A DNA stretch of 64,000 nt, taken from Reichenbachiella sp. Lineage in GTDB: Bacteria > Bacteroidota > Bacteroidia > Cytophagales > Cyclobacteriaceae. Position 1 is the first letter of the stretch; each line of letters begins with the position of its first letter. Where the stretch lies: assembly GCF_033344935.1 (NCBI RefSeq), contig NZ_JAWPMM010000001.1, forward strand, positions 2,032,001 to 2,096,000, in the 5' to 3' direction. The notes beneath the pieces were generated by a model. It worked only from the letters and a program-made list of their open reading frames with translations. It did not search any database and was not told where the DNA came from. Shown here piece by piece: positions 51,417 to 61,534 of the stretch. Both the position numbers and the translations under genes were made by a program.

Positions 51417-52378
51417 AATATATGCTCATTTATAAACTGCTCAGCTCGAATTTCCATCCAGCTGAATTCGTTTCCCATAAGTGTAAAACCGAGATGAGAA
51501 CCGTATTTAGGAGTTTCTAGATGTAAAAAGTCATGCTGGTTGGCAATGTCGTAAGGGTAACATTTAGGCCCTAAAATAGGATCGTTCAATGCATTGACGA
51601 TTAAGTTTGGTCTTTTGATTGCAGGCAAATAATTAATGCATGAAGATTTGCTATAGAACTCATCTATAGAATCTATATCATGATACTTGAGCGTATAGTG
51701 ATCATGAAAGTCGTCAAACGTCTTAATGGACGCTAAAGGGATCGCTTCAATTTCTTTGAATTTACTAGCTTTTAGTTTGAATTTCCTCATCAATTTTTTG
51801 AAGAATACATAATCGTAAAAGCCGAATAAGTTTCTTTTTACAGCCAGCGTACTATCCTTTAGATCACAAGAAACAGAAAAAGAAACGCCCCCTTTGATTT
51901 GCGTGTCCAGATCTTTGGTGTCTCCTAAATATTTATTCACCAGACATCCGCCCATAGAAAATCCGAAAAGTACAATTTCGTCGTAGTCATTGGAATTTAA
52001 TGCTCGATTTATAACTAAGGAAAAATCTTCGATCCCGCCATAGTAATAATGTTTGGGTAGTCTGTTTAATGTTGGACTGCAGCCTCTATAGCTCCATGAA
52101 AGATAATCCCAATTTCTCTTTTGAAAATATTGCGCTGACCTTTTGATGTAATGGCGATCAGCACTTCCTTCAAAACCGTGACAAGCAATTATCAATCTTT
52201 TGTTGTCATTCTTCAACCAAGCTAAATCTAAGAAGTCACCATCCTCAAGTTCCATCCTTTCTGGTGAAAAAGTGATTTGATCTGCCCTGAAAAAAACAGA
52301 AGGGATGATCGTTTCCAAATGGCGGCTAGGTAGGTAGAACGGCCTTTGTGTATATGTACTTTTCTGGATTATTGGCAC
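51413..52378 (-). CDS. YheT-like alpha/beta hydrolase
   Basis: 321 aa. It starts with the family's PFYLPSRHLETIIPSVFFR. The HGFEGSADRHYIKR turn, the nucleophile elbow FGFSMGGCLVNKY, the acid region NALNDPILG and the catalytic His near GSHLGF are visible. YheT/EMB8-type hydrolases act on small esters; some act on medium-chain esters. It is coupled to the downstream MBL gene by an ATGA overlap and divergent from a sensor kinase. Confidence 0.88.
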   Translation of the reverse strand: MPIIQKSTYTQRPFYLPSRHLETIIPSVFFRADQITFSPERMELEDGDFLDLAWLKNDNKRLIIACHGFEGSADRHYIKRSAQYFQKRNWDYLSWSYRGCSPTLNRLPKHYYYGGIEDFSLVINRALNSNDYDEIVLFGFSMGGCLVNKYLGDTKDLDTQIKGGVSFSVSCDLKDSTLAVKRNLFGFYDYVFFKKLMRKFKLKASKFKEIEAIPLASIKTFDDFHDHYTLKYHDIDSIDEFYSKSSCINYLPAIKRPNLIVNALNDPILGPKCYPYDIANQHDFLHLETPKYGSHLGFTLMGNEFSWMEIRAEQFINEHIL

Positions 52379-52481
52379 GTATTGAATATATTTAGATAAC
52401 TAAAAATATCACAAATCTATATTGATGCCTAACCTAGACTGATTCTTTTGAGAAAGAAGTTAAAATCGCTCTATTACTCCA

Positions 52482-54263
52482 ATGACACTAGCTCTTTTAT
52501 TTTTTTCGTGGCTTTTAATTGCTCCTGCACCTGAGTCAATCATTTCTATAGAAATCAGTGAAGGTCAACTAGATGCTATTCCAGATTTTGATACGACTTC
52601 AGATGAGATCAAGTTTAGGCAAGCCTATTGGGCAAAGGTGGTCGTAGAGGTGGAATATGAAGGCGATTACGTGCTCAGTGGAGGAAAAAAATACCTTCGC
52701 AATATGACATTTTTTGACGCCTCCAAAACGAAAATAGGTACAGGCAATAGCCTGGAGGTCAGGTTGAATAAAGGAAGGAGTACGCAATATATTTTTTATC
52801 CCTTTCTAGATCCCAAAGATGAAAAAGTTTCTATAAAGCTCACGCCCGCAGCTGAGTATTATAAGAGTGCTCAGGCCGAACAAATGATGAAAACAGGATT
52901 TTTGGTCATTGTATTTTTTCTATTTGTGCTGAGTCTGGCATTTTACATTGTTAGCAGGCGAGCCGAAATAATATATTTGGAATATGCGCTGTATTTGTTT
53001 TCAGTTTTTTACTTTTTTGCTTATCAATACGGCTTTTTCGGATACTACTTCAATTGGGTAAACCATATACATCCTTCTCTTATTTGGATCACATCTGCAT
53101 CAATTACGGTTACTTACATTGCATTTATACAGTCGTTTTTACATTTGAAAATGACGGATCCTGTACTTCAAAAAGTGTTGAATTATGGGATGGGGTTTGT
53201 AGCATTTATTGTACTGGTAGAGAGTGTTTCATTTATTTTTTATTTTGATGTTCAGCATTCCATCTATTTCACTTCATTTTCCTTAATTGTTCAACTGAGT
53301 GCAATGTCTTTTTGCTTGTATAGAATATATAAGATTAAGTCCGTGCTGAGCAAGATTGCTCTTTTTGGAGCAGCCATTTTAGTGTCTACCACTTTATTTG
53401 GTCAGCTGGCCTCCACACTCAAATTAGTTGATCAGACCAATTATTTTGTAATGGCTGCCTTGACCATGGAAATCTTCATTTTTAATGTGGGGATAGGAAT
53501 TAGAATGGCCTTGACCAATAAGGAACGCGAAAAAGCCCAAAGTTTACTGATTGATCAAATGAGAGTGACAGAACAAATACAAAAAGATCAGAAAGAAAAA
53601 CTCGAAGTGGCAGTATCTGAACGTACCGAAGAACTGGCCGAAAAGAACAAGCAAAATGAAATGTTGCTTGCTGAAATACACCATAGAGTAAAAAACAACT
53701 TACAAACCATAAGCAGTTTTTTGAGTATCCAACAGCGCAAACTAAAGGATCAGAGCAGTAAGCAGGCCATTATTGATAGTAAGAATAGAGTAATCGCTAT
53801 GGGATTGATCCATGAGCACCTTTATAAAAATGCTTCTTATGCAGAAATAGATTTCGCTTCTTATTTGAAAGAATTGGTTCAAAATTTAGTGAACATTAGT
53901 ACTGCGCTCGACCAAAAAATTGAATTGAGTTTAAATATTTCCAAACTTCAATTGGAAGTAGAGAATGCCATTTTACTTGGGTTGATTGTCAATGAATTGG
54001 TAAACAATTGTCTCAAGCACGCTTTTACGGATGTTAGTGAACCAAAGCTTACCATTTCTTTTATCACCAGCAACCAACAAACTATTCTCAGTGTAAAGGA
54101 TAATGGAGTAGGAAAAGTAGAGGATTTAAAATCATCAGATTCATTTGGTTGGAAAATCATTCAAGCACTGGGAGAACGGTTAAAAGCAAAAATAGAAGTT
54201 GGACAAAGGGAAGGCTTGCAAGTGGAAATTAAACTTGACCCAGAGTATGTTAAAACTGATTAA
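52482..54263 (+). CDS. 7TMR-DISM sensor histidine kinase (HisKA_2 type)
   Basis: 593 aa. After a signal-like N-terminus comes a roughly 110-residue extracellular 7TMR-DISM domain, then seven TM helices (about 140-345). A coiled coil (about 350-395) leads to a HisKA_2 domain with phospho-acceptor His in AEIHHRVKNNLQTISSFLSI, and an HATPase domain with N-box VNELVNNCLKHAF and G-box DNGVGK. The next gene, 92 bp downstream, is a LytTR response regulator, so the two are likely one signalling pair. Confidence 0.9.
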   Translation: MTLALLFFSWLLIAPAPESIISIEISEGQLDAIPDFDTTSDEIKFRQAYWAKVVVEVEYEGDYVLSGGKKYLRNMTFFDASKTKIGTGNSLEVRLNKGRSTQYIFYPFLDPKDEKVSIKLTPAAEYYKSAQAEQMMKTGFLVIVFFLFVLSLAFYIVSRRAEIIYLEYALYLFSVFYFFAYQYGFFGYYFNWVNHIHPSLIWITSASITVTYIAFIQSFLHLKMTDPVLQKVLNYGMGFVAFIVLVESVSFIFYFDVQHSIYFTSFSLIVQLSAMSFCLYRIYKIKSVLSKIALFGAAILVSTTLFGQLASTLKLVDQTNYFVMAALTMEIFIFNVGIGIRMALTNKEREKAQSLLIDQMRVTEQIQKDQKEKLEVAVSERTEELAEKNKQNEMLLAEIHHRVKNNLQTISSFLSIQQRKLKDQSSKQAIIDSKNRVIAMGLIHEHLYKNASYAEIDFASYLKELVQNLVNISTALDQKIELSLNISKLQLEVENAILLGLIVNELVNNCLKHAFTDVSEPKLTISFITSNQQTILSVKDNGVGKVEDLKSSDSFGWKIIQALGERLKAKIEVGQREGLQVEIKLDPEYVKTD

Positions 54264-54355
54264 GCGTATTGTAAATTCCAGACATGAGCGCTAATCTATT
54301 TTTATTGCATCTATACATTTGATTAAATTACTGTTTAAACTCAAAACGGAATAAC

Positions 54356-55078
54356 ATGCGTATCAATGTACTAGTCGTGGAAGATGACCCGATCACAGCT
54401 GAGGATATTTCCGAAGTTTTGCAGGAATGTGGTATGCATGTAATGGATAAGGTACCTTCTGGTGAGTCAGCGTTAGAAGTTGTTAGAAATAAAAAGCCTG
54501 ATGTTATTCTGATGGATGTAAACCTGGAAGGAGAATTGGATGGCGTAGTTACTGCTTCCATGTTGAATGAAACAGATAATATTCCTCTTATTTATTTAAC
54601 AGCCAATTCGGATAAAGTAACTGCCCTGAGAGCTATCAATACTCACCCCAGTGCTTTCATTACAAAACCATTTGATGAATCGAATGTCATTTTTGCTATT
54701 GAATTGGCTTTTAGTAATCATTTGAAAAAGATATTTGAATCAGAGCAGCAGAATATAAAATCTCAAGAAGCAATTTTTCTAAAACGCGGAGATATTTTTG
54801 AGAAAGTGATGCTATCGGATATATTGTATATTAAGGCAGATGGCAGCTATTCACATGTATTCACTAAAAATGGGAAGTACGCCTCTTCAAATAATCTGAA
54901 TGCTGCTTGTAAAAATCTTACGATGCCAAGTTTTATGAGAATTCACCGTTCGTACGTAATCAATACGGATAATGTCACAGGGTTTGATGTGGATTTTGTC
55001 TATTTCGATGAGCAATACGTTCCCTATAGTAAGAATAACAAGGAAGAGTTGTTGAGAAGGTTTAAGAGGATGACGTAA
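54356..55078 (+). CDS. LytTR response regulator
   Basis: 240 aa. The receiver domain (1-120) has acidic VEDDP, phospho-acceptor Asp in VILMDVNLEG (about 53), YLTANSD and the conserved Lys in FITKPFDE. The LytTR DNA-binding domain follows (about 140-240: IFLKRGDIFEKVMLSDILYI, then MRIHRSYVIN). It is the probable partner of the upstream HisKA_2 kinase. It ends in a strong two-way hairpin. Confidence 0.93.
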   Translation: MRINVLVVEDDPITAEDISEVLQECGMHVMDKVPSGESALEVVRNKKPDVILMDVNLEGELDGVVTASMLNETDNIPLIYLTANSDKVTALRAINTHPSAFITKPFDESNVIFAIELAFSNHLKKIFESEQQNIKSQEAIFLKRGDIFEKVMLSDILYIKADGSYSHVFTKNGKYASSNNLNAACKNLTMPSFMRIHRSYVINTDNVTGFDVDFVYFDEQYVPYSKNNKEELLRRFKRMT

Positions 55079-55107
55079 CCACTATGCATTGTAATGCACA
55101 GTGGTTA
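55076..55107. terminator. Bidirectional terminator hairpin
   Basis: TAACCACTATGCATTGTAAT with its complement forms a 14-pair stem with one mismatch and a TGTA loop. The stem begins in the stop codon of the response regulator gene and serves the convergent beta-helix gene as well. Confidence 0.75.
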
Positions 55108-55121
55108 GCTACCTTCATCTA

Positions 55122-57155
55122 TTAGATATTTTGATTTAACACATTTCCGCTTGCGTTTCCAGAAAATGTAATGTTGTTGTTGAGATCTCCATGGTCTACA
55201 GTATTGCTGCCATTTTCAATCACGATACCATAACCCTTGCTGTTGTTAATTTGACAATTCGTCATTTTGAACTCCATTGTTGATGAATCAAAAATCAGAT
55301 TGGCTGCTCCAGTTGTACCTGGGAGCTGAGCCGCTCCGCCGCCAGAAATATTCAAATAGTCGAAATTGAATAAATTAACACTATGTGGACTCTGCATATG
55401 GATACCATTCCAGCCTGCGACTGCATCCGCAGCTTCTATGATGACAGGGTTTTCTGAGGTGCCTTTCACAAATAGGCCGCCATTGTTACTGCTGCTAAAT
55501 ACCATGCTTCTTGCCGCATTTACCTTGAGGTGTGCGCCAGCCTCAAGCGTGAGTCCATCATTGGATGAGGCGCTAAACGTTAAGTTTTCATAGAGTAAAT
55601 AATAGTTGTCAGCACCTAAGTCGGGCAATTTGTAACCTCCAGTAGGGGCAGTAGCGTTCGTCTGACTCCAGATTTCTACCGATTCTGCTGCACTGTTATC
55701 GAATGTCGTGGTTTTCGCTGAGCTACCAGTGTGCAATAATGCGTGAATGAAATCGAGTGGCCCAACGATAGCGGCTTGTGCGTTTCCATCAAATGTATTC
55801 TCATCACCACTAATTGAAGATGAACGAGTAGCTGTTGGGGAAATATATAAACCGTATCCTCCAGAACCAGTAATAGTACAATCGGAAAAGGAGGTTAGAT
55901 GGCCTACTACAAATACTGCAGCCTTTTCTAGAAGGGGATTTCCAGAGATATTGATGAAGTCACTTCCAGCATCTTCTATGGTCATTCCATTGAAATTGTT
56001 GTTGGTTCCGTTCAGGAACACACCTTTCCATTTGGCACCATCCTTTCCTTTGATTGAAGAACTGTTGGACTGCATACCACCACTAAAAATCAGTGACTGA
56101 TCAGCTTCCATGGTTATCTCATTGGATTGTAGGTTTACAGACTGACCAAATTGGACGCTACCTTCAAAATGAATTTTGGCTCCGTTGCCGAAAAAGATAT
56201 TACTACCGGTACCAGCAATTGATGTGAGTTCGCCATCGCCAATAATAGTAGAATACCCAGCACCTCCCAAAGTTGCGTTTAAACTCAGAAAATCATCTAG
56301 ACCTCCATAGACGGCATGCTCAGCAGTAATTGATGATACAGTAGACCCCGTATTTGTATTATATTCATTATCTAAGAAATAAACTCCGTAGGCACCCTCT
56401 GCACTCGTGTACATACTGCTTCCATCTAATGACAATGTACCATCATTAATAATCATCGCTTTTTCTTTATCGGTAAACGCGCTATATCCAGCTTCACTAA
56501 TTGTACTGCTATAGATATTGACGGTTCCGCCATCATTGATAAGTATCCCCTTCCATCCTGATTCATTTAAGGTTTGCAAGTTGGCCTCATAGAGTGTCAA
56601 GGTTCCATTCACGATTAGACCTGCATTAGCTCCAAATTGAACGATGACATCAGTATTGATGGAAGCGGCACCACCATAGGGAATGGTAATGTCTTCAGTT
56701 ATGCAATAATCTATACCGTTCAAGACTCTCTTGGTTAGTCCTGCAGATAAGAATTGTTCGGCAGTGATGTGTAAACAGCCGCTAGCTGAGAATGAAATGT
56801 TCGATGTCCAGTTTTCGTCATCAATGCTCATGATAAGATCATAAGTGCCTTCTTCAGTAACGGAGAAAGTAATGGTTTTCATTTCCGGATATGAACCAGA
56901 AAAACCACTTGATATATCGTTACCATCCGCATCGAGTATCTGAGCATTTGAAGGAATACTATTTGGTGAAATGTAGAATGAAAAGTTTTCCTTGGAAGGC
57001 TCTAAAATTTCTATAGTTATGAGTTGTCCAGGATTAATGGATTGCGGAAATTCAATGGATAATTGAATGCCAGAATCCCCGTCTTCGTCATCTTCAAAAA
57101 TGCTACAGCTGATACATAGGACGCTGATACTAAGTAAGTAAAATAATTGCTTCAT
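55122..57155 (-). CDS. Right-handed beta-helix lipoprotein
   Basis: 677 aa. The lipoprotein signal ends ISVLCISCS. An acidic linker (FEDDEDGD) leads to a PKD/Ig-like domain (about 30-125) and then a long parallel beta-helix (about 150-677) with rungs like GWKGILINDGGTVNIYSSTI and GWNGIHMQSPHSVNLFNFDY. No Por sorting domain is present. It is probably a surface- or periplasm-anchored protein. Catalytic residues of polysaccharide lyases could not be identified, so a binding role is equally likely. Confidence 0.82.
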   Translation of the reverse strand: MKQLFYLLSISVLCISCSIFEDDEDGDSGIQLSIEFPQSINPGQLITIEILEPSKENFSFYISPNSIPSNAQILDADGNDISSGFSGSYPEMKTITFSVTEEGTYDLIMSIDDENWTSNISFSASGCLHITAEQFLSAGLTKRVLNGIDYCITEDITIPYGGAASINTDVIVQFGANAGLIVNGTLTLYEANLQTLNESGWKGILINDGGTVNIYSSTISEAGYSAFTDKEKAMIINDGTLSLDGSSMYTSAEGAYGVYFLDNEYNTNTGSTVSSITAEHAVYGGLDDFLSLNATLGGAGYSTIIGDGELTSIAGTGSNIFFGNGAKIHFEGSVQFGQSVNLQSNEITMEADQSLIFSGGMQSNSSSIKGKDGAKWKGVFLNGTNNNFNGMTIEDAGSDFINISGNPLLEKAAVFVVGHLTSFSDCTITGSGGYGLYISPTATRSSSISGDENTFDGNAQAAIVGPLDFIHALLHTGSSAKTTTFDNSAAESVEIWSQTNATAPTGGYKLPDLGADNYYLLYENLTFSASSNDGLTLEAGAHLKVNAARSMVFSSSNNGGLFVKGTSENPVIIEAADAVAGWNGIHMQSPHSVNLFNFDYLNISGGGAAQLPGTTGAANLIFDSSTMEFKMTNCQINNSKGYGIVIENGSNTVDHGDLNNNITFSGNASGNVLNQNI

Positions 57156-57451
57156 GATTCTATTGATTTAGGTTCAATTCTCAATTCAATGCTTTAGCGT
57201 TCTTGTGACTAAAGATTTCATGCTGCTCCGGTGAAGTAAGAACTATTATTTTGTTTGTAGTGTGCTTTAGCTGCCAATGGTATGAATTTCTTTCTGAATG
57301 CATGATTTTTTTTTGTGAAGGACGAACAGGGTTATGCACTCAGTAGACACAGGTTTGGAGAAAAAAGAAATGGAACTATAAATGATCTTTATTGTTTAAA
57401 TTTATTCTACATAGTTTTCAAAGAAGGAGCGTGGAATTGAAATTACATTTA

Positions 57452-58369
57452 ATGGTTAGTGACATCAGGCAGAAGATAGTGGCTTCTCCGGTTTTATCCG
57501 ATTTGACGAATGCCGTATTTTTTGGAGTACTTTCTATTCTATTTGGCTACGTAAAAATCCAGATGCCTGATTTTGGTGGTATTACGGCGGATTTCAGGGA
57601 GATACCTTTGCTCATTGGACTATTTTATCTCCGTTCTTTTTGGCCTATTCTTATTATGTGTGGCATTACCTTGGTTACACCGTCATCGGTTAGCTGGGTT
57701 ACTGTTTTTAGTATGCATTTTATTGCGCTGTTTTTTACCAGGATAGCCTATGAAAAACTAATAGTCCCGATCACCTTGGATTGGCGAAAAGCCATAGGTT
57801 GGATTGTTGTATCTACTATATACTATGTCATTTTTATAGTTCCTCTCCTTATTATTTTCAATCAAATGATTAGTCCGCAGAGTGGATATGTATTTGGGAG
57901 TTACTATATGAAAATGCTTCAATTGATCAAATATGAACTGGTAGTGACCGTGTTGGTGACCACTATGTATTTGGTGCAATTAGACATTAGGAGAAGGTTA
58001 ATTGAGCATGAACTTACTTTAGAACAACAGGTTAGAGACCGTACACAGGCGCTAGCATCAGCTAATGATAAACTTCAGAGTATGAATGAAAATCTGGATG
58101 ATTTGGCTATCCAACGATCGTTGAAAATTAAGGATCAACTTAACACTTTAAATAAATATGCTCAAATGAATTCTCATGAATTGAGAGCTCCCTTATCAAA
58201 TATTTTGGGACTAGTCAGTTTGCTGAAAAAGAAGAATGATGAAGAGGAGAGGACTTTGCTGATAGAAAGCTTAGATGTTTCAGCAGAGCGATTGGATGAG
58301 ATCATTAATCAAATGAATGAGCTGTTGGAAAAAGAAATGAAATTACCTGCGGAAAGAGAAGGTAAGTAA
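57452..58369 (+). CDS. Membrane histidine-kinase-like protein without ATPase domain
   Basis: 305 aa from the ATG at 57452; a TTG at 57392 could add 20 residues. About five or six TM helices (residues about 18-195, with GGITADFREIPLLIGLFYLR recalling 5TM-5TMR_LYT-type sensors) are followed by a coiled coil (EQQVRDRTQALASANDKLQS). A HisKA dimerisation domain then has the H-box MNSHELRAPLSNILGLVSLL. The protein stops 20-25 residues after this domain; no N, G or F box of an HATPase follows. It must be phosphorylated in trans, if at all. It faces a large kinase gene, ending 4 bp from that gene's stop. Confidence 0.8.
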   Translation: MVSDIRQKIVASPVLSDLTNAVFFGVLSILFGYVKIQMPDFGGITADFREIPLLIGLFYLRSFWPILIMCGITLVTPSSVSWVTVFSMHFIALFFTRIAYEKLIVPITLDWRKAIGWIVVSTIYYVIFIVPLLIIFNQMISPQSGYVFGSYYMKMLQLIKYELVVTVLVTTMYLVQLDIRRRLIEHELTLEQQVRDRTQALASANDKLQSMNENLDDLAIQRSLKIKDQLNTLNKYAQMNSHELRAPLSNILGLVSLLKKKNDEEERTLLIESLDVSAERLDEIINQMNELLEKEMKLPAEREGK

Positions 58370-58373
58370 TAAT

Positions 58374-61300
58374 TTATACCTCATTCGGAAGGGTCAGTTT
58401 GAAAGAAGAGCCTTTCCATTCCTCTGATTCGACTTTAATGGTCGCGTTTAATTTTCGAGAGGTTTCTTTTACTACATATAGGCCGAGTCCAGAACCCACG
58501 CTATGATCATTGGCCCTGAAAAACATATCAAATATGTTATCCAATGCTTTTTTTGGAATGCCTAGACCGTTGTCAGCTACAGATAATTCTATATTTCGGC
58601 TATTTTGACGCATGATAACCTTTACCATTGGGTTCGGTTTTTGATTATCAGAAAATACAACGGCATTGTGTATCAGGTTTCTTAAAATTACCTTCAATCT
58701 GGTTTCATCGGAGATGATTTTTTGATCGGAAGAAAAGTCATATTTAAGTACTACACCATTAGACGCAGTTCGTTCTTTCAAACCATCCCAAATACTATCA
58801 ATCATGTTTTTGAGTTCAAACTCGCGATATTCTATTTTATCATTTTTGTTCTTTGAGTAATCAATTAGTTCATTGATAAAATGATTCATCTTGTCTGTGC
58901 ATTGTTTGATCAGACCGAAGTATTCACTTCGTTGCTGTGGGTTCTTTTCATCTAAGGCAAGATTGACAATTCCCATGGTAGAAGTGAGGGGACCTCTAAG
59001 ATCATGTGAAGCACTGTATACGAAATGATCCAGTTCTGTATTCATTTTTCTCAATGCCTTATTGGTCTTTTTTATATCATGAATACGCCATTTGTAAAAC
59101 CCAAAGAACAAACCAATAATAAATAAAATCAAGCCCCATCGAAACCAAAGAGTTTCAAAGAAAAACGGGAGAACCGTGAAAGAGAGTTGAGCGCCAGATT
59201 CGTTCCAAATACCATCATTGTTTGAGCCCTTTACTTGGAGCGTATACTCGCCGTAGGGTAGATTGGTATATTCTATTCGTCGATTTCTAGTAGGCCCGTT
59301 CCATTGTTGATCTATGCCTTCCAGCTTATACATAAATTCGACCTTCGATGGAACTAAAAAACTCAGAGAGGTGATGTCAAATAGGTAACGGAATGTTCCT
59401 GGTTTAATCTTAACTCCATTTTTTATTGGGAATACAGAGCTGTTATCGACTTGCACTCGGGTAATATAAACCTTGGGTATTCTTTGATTCATAACTTTTT
59501 GACTCGGGTCAATAATGGCTACACCCTCAAAAGTAGGAACCCATATTTTGCCGGTCTTTTTGTCGAAAAAACTAGGTGTTGCTCCGGTGCATTCCTGACT
59601 TTCCATGCCATCGTCTTCACCAAAATATTCATAGGAAACAATATGATTAGATCCATCAATGAAATCCTGCAAATCGGTCTGTTGAACTCGTATTACCCCA
59701 ATGGGAGAGCTTAACCAAAATGTACCAGATTCATCACTTACCATATCAAAAAACTTTTCCATTTTCAGGGTTGGGTGAAAGATTATTTTTTTGGACTTAC
59801 CATCTTTGAATCTGTATAATCCAATATTTGTAATGAGCCAAATGTTATTCCTGTCATCCACCATGATGTTAAATATTAGTGTGCCTGAGTCATCGTTTTT
59901 AATTGAATAGTTCTTCATTTCTCCATCTGGTGAGAGGATGCTTAGACCGCCAGCATTGGTCCCGATAAGTATGTTCCCCATTTGATCCTCTTCAATTGAA
60001 AGGACATAATTGGTTGGCAGCCCTCCATAGGTGCTTTTGTCATAGACTACATGCTCACCAGCTGGGTCATACTTTATCAATCCACCGTTTCGAGATCCCA
60101 GCCAGATAATTCCTTTCGAGTCTTTGAAAATAACTCTGAGCTTATGATTAGGAAGACCTGTTTTCTCATTGATATAGGTATGTTGACCCTCTTTTATCTT
60201 CACAAGACCCCTATAATTGGCGACCCACATTTCATCTCCTTCAAAATGAATGTCACGTATTATATCTTTATTGAATTCCTCTGTAAAGGTTAGTTGCTTG
60301 ACTGTATATCCATCAAAGACATTGACTTTTCCATCTTGCGTCCCTATATAGATATTGTCCTTTTCTCTATTAATAATATGAACTTGATTCGAAGATAGGC
60401 CGTCTTTAATCGTAAGGTTTGTAATGATTCCAGCTTTGAATCGAACCAAGCCACCCTCATAGGTGCAAACCCATAAGCTACCTTCTTTGTCAAAGGTTAA
60501 GTCGATGACACGTTTTCCTGGTAATCCGTCTTTTTCAGAAAAAAAATCGTAGATATTGTCTTTTGTATCGAATCTAACAATACCCCGCTCTGTACCTACC
60601 CATAGGATGCCAAAATCATCAACTATAATGTCGTTAATGATATCTTGTTCGAATGCCGGAATCGATGTGATTTGACTATTCTCAATTGCATTTATCCCAT
60701 TAAGAGTTCCGATATAAACAGAGTTGTCCTTGGTATAGATGGTGCTAATATGATCGCCTAACAATCCATCATTAACTGTGAATTGGGTCGTCTTTCCTTG
60801 ATTGATACAAAAAGCTCCGCTATTGTCGGATGCCACCCAAATGTTTCCTTTTTGATCTTCTGTGATTTGATGAATTGTGACACTTGGAATGTCTTTAATT
60901 TTTGATAACTCTTGATTTTTATCAATCAGGTACAGTCCGTTATTTTTAGTGCCAATCCATAGTCTATCCGCTCTATCGGAAAATAACGAAATGATAGCAT
61001 TTGGTATTTCATCATTTTTAGGATGAGGGAAGAATTTTTCGCCATCATATCCAATGATGCCACTTGCACCGGTGCTTAGCCATAGTATTTCATCTGATCC
61101 TTGTGCACATTCATAAAAAGTATTGGAGGTCAGATGAGGAATGTTGGTTTGATCATAGCTGTCAAACTTATTGCCGTCAAACTTCTGTAAACCATTGTAT
61201 GACATCACCCAGAGATAGTCGTCTTTGGACTGAAATACAGAGATGACATTATTTGATACAAGTCCGCTCTTGTTGGTCCAAGTATCTATGGCCAGGTCTT

Positions 61301-61403
61301 GAAAACCATATTTGGGTTCAAAGCCAATTTTTTGTTTCTCCTCGCCCCGAACATTCTTGAAATGGAATAGAAATAGGCAAATCAAAATCAGGAATATTCT
61401 CAT
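58374..61403 (-). CDS. Beta-propeller (Reg_prop/Y_Y_Y) sensor histidine kinase
   Basis: 1009 aa. A signal peptide is followed by a periplasmic sensor of about a dozen Reg_prop repeats (for example GDNIYIGTQDGKVNVFDG, GILWVGTERGIVRFD), a Y_Y_Y domain (about 660-735: YTNLPYGEYTLQVKGSNNDG) and one TM helix (about 747-768). The HisKA domain has ASHDLRGPLTSTMGIV, and the HATPase domain has NLIHNAVVFSDN, DNGLGIP and GSGLGLYVV. Unlike classical hybrid two-component systems there is no receiver or AraC part. The response partner is not obvious locally. Confidence 0.92.
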   Translation of the reverse strand: MRIFLILICLFLFHFKNVRGEEKQKIGFEPKYGFQDLAIDTWTNKSGLVSNNVISVFQSKDDYLWVMSYNGLQKFDGNKFDSYDQTNIPHLTSNTFYECAQGSDEILWLSTGASGIIGYDGEKFFPHPKNDEIPNAIISLFSDRADRLWIGTKNNGLYLIDKNQELSKIKDIPSVTIHQITEDQKGNIWVASDNSGAFCINQGKTTQFTVNDGLLGDHISTIYTKDNSVYIGTLNGINAIENSQITSIPAFEQDIINDIIVDDFGILWVGTERGIVRFDTKDNIYDFFSEKDGLPGKRVIDLTFDKEGSLWVCTYEGGLVRFKAGIITNLTIKDGLSSNQVHIINREKDNIYIGTQDGKVNVFDGYTVKQLTFTEEFNKDIIRDIHFEGDEMWVANYRGLVKIKEGQHTYINEKTGLPNHKLRVIFKDSKGIIWLGSRNGGLIKYDPAGEHVVYDKSTYGGLPTNYVLSIEEDQMGNILIGTNAGGLSILSPDGEMKNYSIKNDDSGTLIFNIMVDDRNNIWLITNIGLYRFKDGKSKKIIFHPTLKMEKFFDMVSDESGTFWLSSPIGVIRVQQTDLQDFIDGSNHIVSYEYFGEDDGMESQECTGATPSFFDKKTGKIWVPTFEGVAIIDPSQKVMNQRIPKVYITRVQVDNSSVFPIKNGVKIKPGTFRYLFDITSLSFLVPSKVEFMYKLEGIDQQWNGPTRNRRIEYTNLPYGEYTLQVKGSNNDGIWNESGAQLSFTVLPFFFETLWFRWGLILFIIGLFFGFYKWRIHDIKKTNKALRKMNTELDHFVYSASHDLRGPLTSTMGIVNLALDEKNPQQRSEYFGLIKQCTDKMNHFINELIDYSKNKNDKIEYREFELKNMIDSIWDGLKERTASNGVVLKYDFSSDQKIISDETRLKVILRNLIHNAVVFSDNQKPNPMVKVIMRQNSRNIELSVADNGLGIPKKALDNIFDMFFRANDHSVGSGLGLYVVKETSRKLNATIKVESEEWKGSSFKLTLPNEV

Positions 61404-61534
61404 AGCTGATAGTCAAAGAGTAGGAAGTAAGAATAGATATAAGGTACAGAATTTTGACTATTTGGGAAAGTCAACAATGAAATTATCCGTTAATAAACAG
61501 TGAATTAGCAGCGGTGGGCTACATCGAGAAAGCT

